This document shows, one piece after another, positions 19,273 to 26,954 of a stretch of 64,000 nucleotides of DNA. Each line of letters opens with the position of its first letter. Position 1 is the stretch's first letter. Made by a program: the position numbers and the translations under genes. Below the pieces are notes generated by a model. The model did no database searches. It was not told the DNA's origin and saw only the letters and a list, made by a program, of their open reading frames with translations. Source of the stretch: Acidithiobacillus ferrianus (GTDB taxonomy: Bacteria > Pseudomonadota > Gammaproteobacteria > Acidithiobacillales > Acidithiobacillaceae); the NCBI RefSeq assembly GCF_010378095.1, contig NZ_WNJL01000030.1, positions 176,501-240,500 of the forward strand, in the 5' to 3' direction.

Positions 19273-20130
19273 TTATTTACCGGTTCGAGGCAGCAGACCC
19301 GCTTTCTCCAGATAGGTCGGCAGTACCGCGGCGACCCGCAGACCCCGCTGTACATCGGGATCTTTGAGCATGTGGTAAAGCCCGGAGAGTCCACCCATCT
19401 GCTCCTGGGGCTCATGTTCGATGGCCTCGGCGAGGGCGTGTGCCATCGCTTTGCCGCTGCGCGCCATCTGGACCACGCTGGTCAGGGTCGAGCCGTCTCC
19501 GGCCTGTTTGATGAACTGACCGATCCAAGATTCCATGTCGGCACTTCCGGCCAGGAGGCCGATCTGCCGGCCGATGTCGGCGATGCGCTGCAGGTCACCG
19601 TCTTCTCGCAACTGCTTGAGCGCGCGCAAAGTGGTACGCACGGTGGTGTCGGCGGCGGTCTCTTCCCAGAGACCGCCAAGTTCCTCCAGCTTGGCCACCA
19701 GCGCGCTACCGGCGGGTCCCTTGAAGAAATTCAAAACATCCTCCACACGCGATAGCAGGCTGCCCAGCCCTTGTGCGGCCGCCACCCATTCAGCGATCGG
19801 GATGGCCTGCAAGGCTTCGAGCATTTTAGGCGCCAGAGGCGCCAGAAGTTGCAGCGTTTCGCTCACAAAAGCGGCGTTTTCACGGACGCGCCTCAAGGCC
19901 CCGGCCTCGCGCAAGGCCCTGATGGTTTCCAGCAATTCCCCAATCCCGGCATCCCACTCAAAACGCTCGTTCCATTGACCCACACGTCGCGTGATGGTCA
20001 TGGGCAAAGCGTCAGCCGGACCCTCCATGAGTCGCTCGGTAGCGCGGGCAAGATCGCCCAAACGGGCGAGACCCGCCCACTGCTCAGGGGTCAAAGAGGG
20101 GATAAAAGCATCCTTCGGTTGCGCTGCCAT
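19273..20130 (-). CDS. DUF1641 domain protein, partner of SQR-like flavoprotein
   Basis: 285 residues, soluble, alpha-helical, function unknown. The C-terminal part GGLSGLYHMLKDPDVQRGL (about 244-262) is the DUF1641 signature, and the preceding sequence is rich in helical repeats. Genes of this family are frequently found next to sulfide:quinone reductase or related flavoprotein genes, as here (56 bp after the SQR-like gene). It could be an accessory or membrane-docking factor; that is inference. It is the last gene of the operon before a hairpin terminator. Confidence 0.8.
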   Translation of the reverse strand: MAAQPKDAFIPSLTPEQWAGLARLGDLARATERLMEGPADALPMTITRRVGQWNERFEWDAGIGELLETIRALREAGALRRVRENAAFVSETLQLLAPLAPKMLEALQAIPIAEWVAAAQGLGSLLSRVEDVLNFFKGPAGSALVAKLEELGGLWEETAADTTVRTTLRALKQLREDGDLQRIADIGRQIGLLAGSADMESWIGQFIKQAGDGSTLTSVVQMARSGKAMAHALAEAIEHEPQEQMGGLSGLYHMLKDPDVQRGLRVAAVLPTYLEKAGLLPRTGK

Positions 20131-20186
20131 AGGCTACCTCCCTGAATTCCGTGTCCGGGTGAAAAAGGAGGGGCGTCCCCCTTGCA

Positions 20187-21473
20187 TCAAGCCGCGAAGA
20201 GTTTCTCGGCAAGCAGTTGTGAGGCATCCAACCCCCACTCCGGCATTTTGCCCCTATTCTTGAAGAAGAGATTTTTGTACTGCATCTTCAGCAGGAAGGG
20301 CATGTGGCCCATTTTCAGGACCTGGTCCGGACCGCCAAACCAACTGTTGGAACGAATATAGAACGCCCGATTATCGCCCATGTCGCCTATGCAATAGACC
20401 ACCGGCGCCAAAGGCTGGTCGGCCTCGGTGGCGTCCATCCCGCCCAAATCCTTGGCAATCTGCCTGGCAACGATTTCACCCTGGGCATGACCGATACCGC
20501 CCAACTTGGGCACCGTGATGGCGGCTGCGTCTCCCGCCGCGAACACATGGGGATATTTGGGATTACGCATGGTGACATCGGTGACGACGAAGCCCTGGCT
20601 ATCGCTGATGGGGAGATCCTTCATGAAATCGTGGGGCACCCAGTCGGGGAAGACGATTTTCAACTCCGCCTCGATCTTCTGGCCATTGGCCAGTTCAACG
20701 CCTTCCTGGGTAAGCCGGGTGATGTCCTGAGCCTTGTTGATATAGTTGAAACCCATACCGCCCGCGATTTCGAGTAGTTTGCCGACGACCTTTTCGCCAG
20801 CATCTTCGGCGATCAGGCGGGCCGGGGTGAAGACGGTGATTTTGTCCGGCCCCCCCTTGCCATGCTGGCCAAGCCAGGTAGCCATGGAGAGCATGACTTC
20901 AACGGGTGGCCCCTCGCAGGCCGCTTCGGCACTGGGAAAAGGGTGCCCACCATAGAGTGTGATGTCCCGGGTGCCATCCCCTTGATGGAAACGCGCGGAA
21001 CCGACCGCGATGGGGCCTCCTTTGTAATCATTGGCCAGAAAATGACGCAATTTGTTGCCGTAATAAAAGTCGCTGACCGTATGACCTTGTTCGGCAAAGC
21101 CCTCGATCTTGTCATAGGCGAGACGGTTACCGACAGCAACGACCAGATAATCGTAGGCCATGTCGGCGGACGCGGCACCGGGCCGTTCGTTGGGGATGAA
21201 ATCCACCCGCTTCTTGTCGGGATCGATCGCCTGGATCTCGCCCTGCACGAATTCGATCCCATCTTCATCCAGCGCGCTGGCGATATCCATTTTCAGGGTC
21301 TTTCGGGGATCGCGGCCGGCAAACACTTCAGTCGGTACATTAGGAACGAAAAGTAGATAATTTTTACGGTCAATGACGGTGATACGCACAGCATTACCGC
21401 ACAGTTCACGCACTTTCTGGGCAGTGCCAAGACCAGCAAAGTTACCGCCCAGGACAACCACATGAGGTTTCAT
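20187..21473 (-). CDS. sqr: Sulfide:quinone oxidoreductase-like FAD protein
   Basis: Probably oxidises sulfide to sulfane sulfur and passes electrons to membrane quinone. 428 residues. The N-terminus PHVVVLGGNFAGLGTA is the FAD-binding fold; a second fold contact is FAAGDAAAI (about 311-319). Cys186 in AEAACEGPPVE and Cys361 in VVYCIGDMGDNRAF occupy positions like the two redox cysteines of SQR. A positively charged, partly hydrophobic C-terminal region (MPFLLKMQYKNLFFKNR) could anchor it on the membrane. It differs from the short A. ferrooxidans SQR, so it belongs to another SQR-like type. A type II NADH dehydrogenase-like role cannot be excluded. It starts 60 bp after sor. Confidence 0.82.
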   Translation of the reverse strand: MKPHVVVLGGNFAGLGTAQKVRELCGNAVRITVIDRKNYLLFVPNVPTEVFAGRDPRKTLKMDIASALDEDGIEFVQGEIQAIDPDKKRVDFIPNERPGAASADMAYDYLVVAVGNRLAYDKIEGFAEQGHTVSDFYYGNKLRHFLANDYKGGPIAVGSARFHQGDGTRDITLYGGHPFPSAEAACEGPPVEVMLSMATWLGQHGKGGPDKITVFTPARLIAEDAGEKVVGKLLEIAGGMGFNYINKAQDITRLTQEGVELANGQKIEAELKIVFPDWVPHDFMKDLPISDSQGFVVTDVTMRNPKYPHVFAAGDAAAITVPKLGGIGHAQGEIVARQIAKDLGGMDATEADQPLAPVVYCIGDMGDNRAFYIRSNSWFGGPDQVLKMGHMPFLLKMQYKNLFFKNRGKMPEWGLDASQLLAEKLFAA

Positions 21474-21533
21474 AGGAAGTTCCTCCGATTTTCGGCATAA
21501 GACAAATTAGAAAGTTACACGTTGCCGCTCCCG

Positions 21534-22469
21534 TCAAGACACCAGCTTTCTACGCCACATGCCCTGCTCCATCATGGGGGCGAAAAACATATAATATGGC
21601 CCTTTATCCAGATGTTTTAATACGCCATTATTGTGAATTCCGCGCAATTCATAATCCACCATGGCATATCCCAAACCGGTGTGCGCATGTTCTGCCGATT
21701 CCCACTCCATATGCACCAGATATTGAGCTGGGGCCCGCGCGGGTATGGGCGGTTCAGAAGGAATCTCCGCGCCATAATTGGTGTTATATTGCGGTGGATT
21801 GGCGCCAAGGGTCGCTTTGAGCATTCCTTCCGGATCCAGTTGAAATGAACCGATGGCCGAGGCCCCGGTTTGTTTCAGCAGCATCCAGCCGACCATGCCA
21901 GGGACAAATTCCTTGAGCCATTGGAGCGTCTTGACGGCACCCTCTTCAAATGCCTGCTCATGTCCCTTCATCACCCAATGGTCCCCCACGGCGATCGCGC
22001 GTCGTTCCGCCAAGGCGATATGCGGGATCGATTGTTGCTTGCCAAACGCCTCTCCCAAAACGGCCGGCACATCCGTCATTCCCATGATGGATGGCAAATC
22101 AGACTGGCGTATCTCATAGTAGGCTTCCCAAGGGCCCTCAATGACCATATCCAGACACTGGCCACACAATTCGTAGATGGTATCGAAGTTGTCATGATGC
22201 ATTTCTTCGTGAGAGTACACGTCCTTCCACACGGTATATTGGTACATCGCGAGAGGATTCAAGGTTTCCCGCATATCTATGGAACCACCGCCATAACGGC
22301 CCGCCATCGGGTGGATACCTGTTTGTATGAGCTGTTCAAACCCCATGAATCCGGGATGATTGGCCGTGGTGATGCAAACCTTTGGCCCCACCTCCATCAT
22401 GGTTTCGTAGCTTTCCGGCCGATTGTATATCCTGGATTCGTTGATAGCGATAACTGGATTATTTTTCAT
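21534..22469 (-). CDS. sor: Sulfur oxygenase reductase
   Basis: Cytoplasmic non-haem iron enzyme that disproportionates sulfur with oxygen to sulfide, sulfite and thiosulfate. 311 residues from the ATG at 22469, the normal length. Every active-site residue known from Acidianus is present, shifted by one: Cys32 (VGPKVCITTANHPGF), iron ligands His87 and His91 (YSHEEMHHDNF) and Glu115 (GPWEAYYEI), plus Cys102 and Cys105 (ELCGQCLD). AAGGAGATA lies just upstream of the ATG; a TTG directly before the ATG is less likely. No signal peptide. SOR normally assembles into a hollow 24-mer. It leads the operon sor-sqr-DUF1641. Confidence 0.96.
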   Translation of the reverse strand: MKNNPVIAINESRIYNRPESYETMMEVGPKVCITTANHPGFMGFEQLIQTGIHPMAGRYGGGSIDMRETLNPLAMYQYTVWKDVYSHEEMHHDNFDTIYELCGQCLDMVIEGPWEAYYEIRQSDLPSIMGMTDVPAVLGEAFGKQQSIPHIALAERRAIAVGDHWVMKGHEQAFEEGAVKTLQWLKEFVPGMVGWMLLKQTGASAIGSFQLDPEGMLKATLGANPPQYNTNYGAEIPSEPPIPARAPAQYLVHMEWESAEHAHTGLGYAMVDYELRGIHNNGVLKHLDKGPYYMFFAPMMEQGMWRRKLVS

Positions 22470-22513
22470 CAATATCTCCTTATATTTAAGGTATAAAACA
22501 AGCCATAAAATTT

Positions 22514-22580
22514 ACATATGATATCCAGCATTATTATAATAATTAACATATTTTTCATATAGTTATATAAAATCATATGT
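22514..22580. repeat. Exact 9-bp inverted repeat in the sor leader
   Basis: ACATATGAT (22514-22522) and ATCATATGT (22572-22580) are exact reverse complements, 49 bp apart, in a very A+T-rich stretch. Both arms lie between the predicted sor transcription start and the sor start codon. They could be a regulator's paired half-sites or the base of an mRNA stem-loop. Confidence 0.5.
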
Positions 22581-22595
22581 GACTGTTATATGTTC

Positions 22596-22623
22596 ATTAT
22601 AGCATACTCTGAGCACGATTCAA
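22596..22623 (-). promoter_or_regulatory. Predicted strong promoter of sor
   Basis: Minus strand TTGAAT (22618-22623), 16-bp spacer, then TATAAT (22596-22601), a perfect -10 preceded by TGC, which makes an extended -10 (TGCTATAAT). It predicts a leader of about 120 nt before the sor ATG. It lies in the 369-bp A+T-rich gap between sor and soeA. Confidence 0.65.
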
Positions 22624-22666
22624 CACCTGTGGTCGCGGTCGCTAATATCCAGAAAATTTCATGCGG

Positions 22667-22696
22667 TTGACAAAAATAATGCGTCATGTTTATATA
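22667..22696 (+). promoter_or_regulatory. Predicted promoter of soeA-like gene
   Basis: TTGACA (22667-22672), a perfect -35, with TATATA (22691-22696) 18 bp later as a weak -10. It is divergent from the sor promoter with about 43 bp between the two -35 boxes, so one regulator could control both. It leaves a leader of about 140 nt. Confidence 0.5.
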
Positions 22697-22838
22697 GATT
22701 TATTATCTTTAGTTTGCAATACCATTCCGATAATCACTAGATATCCGCTTATATTAATGTTATGCATGGGATCAACCACGGGCGATACCTGTGTTTTTTA
22801 TAGAAACCTTCGTGAAAAATACTGGTGAGGAGTCATCC

Positions 22839-25700
22839 ATGGCACAAAATACCGTACAGTTTGAAGATCACGATCAGCAAAGCATCCAATACACGACGTG
22901 CTATATGTGCGCCTGCCGATGCGGCATAAAAGTCACTCTGGAAAATCAGAATATCCGATTCATAGAGGGCAATCGTCACCACCCGACCAATCAGGGCGTG
23001 CTCTGCGCCAAGGGTTCCGCAGGCATCATGAAACAAAATTCGCCCGCCAAATTGCGCCAGCCCCTCATGCGCAAACCTGGCACTGAACGCGGCTCCGGCG
23101 CGTTCGTGCCCATCAGTTGGGAGGCGGCCCTGGACCAGTTGACGAACCGCCTGGCCCATATTCGCGCAACGGACCCCGATAAACTCGCCTTTTTCACCGG
23201 CCGGGATCAGATGCAGGCACTGACCGGCCTTTGGGCTCAACAGTTCGGCACCCTGAACTGGTCCGCGCATGGCGGTTTCTGTTCGGTGAACATGGCAGCG
23301 GGCGGGAACTACATGCTGCCGTTCTCGTTTTGGGAATTTGGCAATCCTGACTGGGATCGCACCAAATATTTCATGCTCTGGGGGGTCGCCGAGGACCACG
23401 CCTCCAATCCCATCAAGATCGCGCTGGAAAAACTCAAACGGCATGGGGCCAAATTCGTCGCCATCAATCCCGCACGCACCGGTTATCAAGCCATCGCGGA
23501 TGAATGGGTCCCCATCCGCCCGGGAACGGACGGCCTTCTGGCGCTTTCCATGATCCATGTGTTGCTGCGGCAGGAACTCTTTGACTGGGACTTTCTGACC
23601 CGGTATACCAACGCGCCTTTTCTGGTGATTCAGGCACCGGGTGCCAGGGACGACGGCTTGATCTGGCGCAACGACACGGGTCAACCCATGATCTGGGATA
23701 TGCGCACAGAGGATTTCACCGACGGAATGAAAGGAGGTACGCTGCCCGCCCTGCTGGGCGAATTCACCACGCCCGATGGTCGCAAGGTCAAGTCGGTCAT
23801 GTCCTTGATGGTCGAAAAATATCTGGCGGAAGAATTTTCTCCGGAAGTCGCCAGCGAGAAGACGGGTGTTCCCGCCACGACCATCGAGCGATTGGCGTTG
23901 GAAATGGCACAGGTCGCCTTTCAGGAGACCATTGAGGTTGCTTGCGAATGGACGGACTGGACCGGACGGAGGCACGACAAGTTTATTGGTCGGCCGGTGT
24001 CCATGTACGCCATGCGTGGAGTTTCCGCGCATTCGAATGGATTCCAGTCGGCACGAGCTATCCATCTCTTACAAGTACTGCTGGGGACCATCGATTGTCC
24101 AGGGGGATTTTGCGCCAAGCCACCCTATCCAAAACCGGTGCCACCACCCAACGCACCGGCACAGCACAGCGCGCCGAACACGTCCCTGAAATCTTCCAGC
24201 TTGGGCTTTCCCACCGCGCCCGAGGATTTGGTAGTTGACGCCGAAGGCAAGCCTAAGCGCATCGACAAGGCTTTTTCCTGGGAAGCCCCTTTGGCGATTC
24301 AGGGCCTGCTGCATATGGTGATCACCAACGCCACGAACTACGATCCTTATCGAATTGATACCCTAATGCTTTTCATGACGAACATGGCCTGGAACAGCAG
24401 CATGAATACCAAGACCATTCGGAACAGATTACGGGCCAAGGATGAATTAGGAGACTATAAGATCCCTTTCATTGTCGTTTCGGACGCCTTCCATTCGGAA
24501 ATGGTGAACTTCGCCGACCTCGTCTTGCCGGATACCACGTATTTGGAGCGTCATGACACCCTATCCATGCTGGATCGCCCCATCTCCGAAATCGACGCGG
24601 TGTGTGATTCCATTCGACACCCCATATTGCCGCCCAATCGCGATGTGCGCGCCTGGCAGGAGGTCCTGGTCGATCTCGCGAAGCGTCTAAAATTTCCGGC
24701 CTTTACTCACGAGAACGGCACACCGCGCTACCGGGACTATGCAGACTTCATTGTTCGCTATGAGCGTGATCCGGGTATCGGTTTCTTGGCGGGCTGGCGC
24801 GGCAAGGATGGCACCAAACCCCTCCGGGGAGAGCCCAATCCAAGACAGTGGGACGCCTACGTCGCGCACCAGAGTTTTTTTCAATACCATTTGCCGGAAA
24901 ACATTCGATATTACCGCTTCGCCAATCAGGAATATCTGGAATTCGCGGTAGAGGTGGGATACCTATCCAAGGCCGAACCGATGATGATGGAACTGTATTC
25001 CGAGCCGCTGCAACGATTCCGACTGGCGGGGATGGGCCTTTACGACGGCCCAAGGCCCGAGGATCCCGCGGACCGTGAGCGTCTGACAAGATATTTCGAT
25101 CCCCTGCCATTCTGGTATGAACCCTTGGAACAGCAACGGGTCAGCGAGGAAGACTATCCCTTCTTTGCGATCAATCAACGACCGATGATGATGTATCACT
25201 CGTGGGATAGCCAGAATGCCTGGCTACGCCAAATTATCGCTCAAAACGTTCTGTACATGAATCGGCGACGCGGCCAGCACCTGGGCATCGAAGACAAAAG
25301 CTGGGTCTGGGTGGAAAGCCATAATGGCAAGATCCGGGTACAGGTCCAACTCATCGAGGGATGTCAGGAAGATACCGTATGGACCTGGAACGCCATTGGT
25401 AAGCAGCCCGGGGCTTGGGGACTGCTGCCAGAGGCGCCGGAAGCGACGCACGCCTTTCTGATGAACCACCTGATCTCGGAGTTGCTGCCAGAAATGGAAG
25501 GAGAGCGCCTCTTCGCCAACGCCGATCCCATGACGGGCCAGGCGGCATGGTATGATCTTCGGGTGAAGATCTATCCCGCGGCCCCCGGCGAAACGGGGGT
25601 ATGGCCGATCTTCCCGACCATCCAGCCGTTACCGGAGGCACCAGAGCCAACCGATATTCTGCGCCACCACACTCACGAGCCCGTAAATCTGAAGTCCTGA
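22839..25700 (+). CDS. soeA: Molybdopterin oxidoreductase, SoeA-like sulfite dehydrogenase catalytic subunit
   Basis: Probably oxidises sulfite to sulfate in the cytoplasm. 953 residues from the ATG at 22839, which has GAGGAG 7 nt upstream. The [4Fe-4S] motif is Cys21, Cys24, Cys28 (CYMCACRCG) and Cys56 (GVLCAKG). Cys148 in HGGFCSVNMAA is the likely Mo ligand. FMLWGVAEDHASNPIKI, INPARTGYQAIADEW and IRPGTDGLLALSMIH are typical of bis-MGD enzymes; the overall pattern is closest in my memory to SoeA of purple sulfur bacteria. There is no Tat signal, consistent with SoeA. Usual partners SoeB (Fe-S) and SoeC (membrane anchor) do not follow: the next gene is a tRNA. Alternatives are a thiosulfate or polysulfide reductase-like subunit. 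Confidence 0.8.
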   Translation: MAQNTVQFEDHDQQSIQYTTCYMCACRCGIKVTLENQNIRFIEGNRHHPTNQGVLCAKGSAGIMKQNSPAKLRQPLMRKPGTERGSGAFVPISWEAALDQLTNRLAHIRATDPDKLAFFTGRDQMQALTGLWAQQFGTLNWSAHGGFCSVNMAAGGNYMLPFSFWEFGNPDWDRTKYFMLWGVAEDHASNPIKIALEKLKRHGAKFVAINPARTGYQAIADEWVPIRPGTDGLLALSMIHVLLRQELFDWDFLTRYTNAPFLVIQAPGARDDGLIWRNDTGQPMIWDMRTEDFTDGMKGGTLPALLGEFTTPDGRKVKSVMSLMVEKYLAEEFSPEVASEKTGVPATTIERLALEMAQVAFQETIEVACEWTDWTGRRHDKFIGRPVSMYAMRGVSAHSNGFQSARAIHLLQVLLGTIDCPGGFCAKPPYPKPVPPPNAPAQHSAPNTSLKSSSLGFPTAPEDLVVDAEGKPKRIDKAFSWEAPLAIQGLLHMVITNATNYDPYRIDTLMLFMTNMAWNSSMNTKTIRNRLRAKDELGDYKIPFIVVSDAFHSEMVNFADLVLPDTTYLERHDTLSMLDRPISEIDAVCDSIRHPILPPNRDVRAWQEVLVDLAKRLKFPAFTHENGTPRYRDYADFIVRYERDPGIGFLAGWRGKDGTKPLRGEPNPRQWDAYVAHQSFFQYHLPENIRYYRFANQEYLEFAVEVGYLSKAEPMMMELYSEPLQRFRLAGMGLYDGPRPEDPADRERLTRYFDPLPFWYEPLEQQRVSEEDYPFFAINQRPMMMYHSWDSQNAWLRQIIAQNVLYMNRRRGQHLGIEDKSWVWVESHNGKIRVQVQLIEGCQEDTVWTWNAIGKQPGAWGLLPEAPEATHAFLMNHLISELLPEMEGERLFANADPMTGQAAWYDLRVKIYPAAPGETGVWPIFPTIQPLPEAPEPTDILRHHTHEPVNLKS

Positions 25701-25839
25701 CCGCTGACCAGGATTCCAGGAACGCCAGATCCGCGCTTTTCGGCTCAGGCTCGATGCCCGCCTCCCGTAAGCACTCGGTATCCTGCATGGAAACTAAAGA
25801 GAAATTGCATGAGAAATCACGCGTAATATCATAATTTAA

Positions 25840-25928
25840 TGGCGGAGAGGGTGGGATTCGAACCCACGTGGGGTTGCCCCCCATCCGATTTCGAGTCGGC
25901 GCCGTTATGGCCACTTCGGTACCTCTCC
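25840..25928 (-). tRNA. tRNA-Ser(CGA)
   Basis: On the minus strand the acceptor arms GGAGAGG (5') and CCTCTCC pair, followed by discriminator G and encoded CCA (25840-25842). The anticodon loop is CTCGAAA, closed by CCGA/TCGG, giving anticodon CGA (serine, UCG). A long variable arm (GGGGGCAACCCC) is present, as in class II serine tRNAs. T-arm GTGGGTTCGAATCCCAC. The stretch 25701-25839 after soeA has no convincing gene. Confidence 0.96.
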
Positions 25929-25996
25929 GTGGGGGCATACAGTAATCTTTCCCGGCGCTGACGGCAAGTACACCCTGTCAGGAATCGGCGGCGTTC

Positions 25997-26947
25997 TTAC
26001 AAGGTGGCGCCGTCGTTACGGTCCTTGGCGCTGAGAAACTGCCGCTTGAGAACGTGCTCCCGCCGCAGTCCCAGCCACAAAGCGACCGGGCTGGCGACGA
26101 AAATCGAGGAATAGGTGCCCACCACCACCCCGATCACCAGGGCCGTGGCGAAGCCGTGAATCACCGGCCCGCCGAAGAGAAAGAGCGACAGGGCGACCAT
26201 GAAGGTGATGAAGCTGGTGATCACCGTTCGCGATAGGGTCTCGTTGATGGCGACGTTAAAGATCTGCGCCACATCACCGCTGCGGGACGCCCGCAGATCC
26301 TCACGCATGCGGTCGAAAACCACCACCGTATCATTGAGCGAGTAACCCATGATGACCAGCAAGGCGGCAATCACCGTCAGCGAAAACTCTTCCCGGCTGA
26401 TGGCGAAAAAACCCACCACCAGAATGGGATCGTGGAGCATGGCGAGCACTCCACCGACGGCGAACCGCCATTCGAAACGGAATCCCACATAGATCAGAAT
26501 GCCCAGGGTGACGACGATCAGTGCCATAATCCCCTTGTTGCGCAACTCCTTCCCCACCTCGGGACCCACATATTCGGTACGGCGCAACTGCACATCCGGG
26601 TACTTCACCTGATCCTTCTGAAACATCTGTAAAATCCTGGTGCCCACGGCGCTGCTCTCGCCCGCTTGCGTGCGCAGGCGGATCAACAGATCGTGATCCC
26701 CGCCAAAGGTCTGCACGACCGCGTCGTGGAAACCCGCTTGGGTGAGGGTGCCACGCACCGCACCGAGATCCGGTGTCTTGCTGAAGGCCAGTTCCACCAG
26801 CGTGCCCCCGGTAAAATCGATACTGTAGTTGAGGCCACGTACCAGAAACGCGGCCAGGGAAGCGAGGATGAGCAACGCGGATATGCCCAGGAAAATCCAT
26901 CGCCTGGACATGAAATTCACGTGGGTGCGGGTTTTAAAAAGTTCCAT
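25997..26947 (-). CDS. secF: Protein translocase subunit SecF
   Basis: Membrane partner of SecD that uses proton motive force to aid Sec export. From the ATG at 26947 (MELFKTRTHVNFMSRRW) the protein has 316 residues. It shows a first membrane segment, the NYSIDFTGGTLVELAF motif, and five further membrane segments including IVVTLGILIYVGFRFEW and GYSLNDTVVVFDRMRE. Eight base pairs after secD. An extension to 27010 overlaps secD and is rejected. Confidence 0.97.
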   Translation of the reverse strand: MELFKTRTHVNFMSRRWIFLGISALLILASLAAFLVRGLNYSIDFTGGTLVELAFSKTPDLGAVRGTLTQAGFHDAVVQTFGGDHDLLIRLRTQAGESSAVGTRILQMFQKDQVKYPDVQLRRTEYVGPEVGKELRNKGIMALIVVTLGILIYVGFRFEWRFAVGGVLAMLHDPILVVGFFAISREEFSLTVIAALLVIMGYSLNDTVVVFDRMREDLRASRSGDVAQIFNVAINETLSRTVITSFITFMVALSLFLFGGPVIHGFATALVIGVVVGTYSSIFVASPVALWLGLRREHVLKRQFLSAKDRNDGATL

Positions 26948-26954
26948 CGTGACC

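Noticed and set aside
22833..24065. 410-codon open frame antisense to soeA
   Set aside because: The plus-strand protein carries all Mo-enzyme motifs; the antisense frame has none.
25351..25938. 195-codon frame across soeA's 3' end and tRNA-Ser
   Set aside because: Passes through the tRNA and the antisense of soeA; cannot be one protein.
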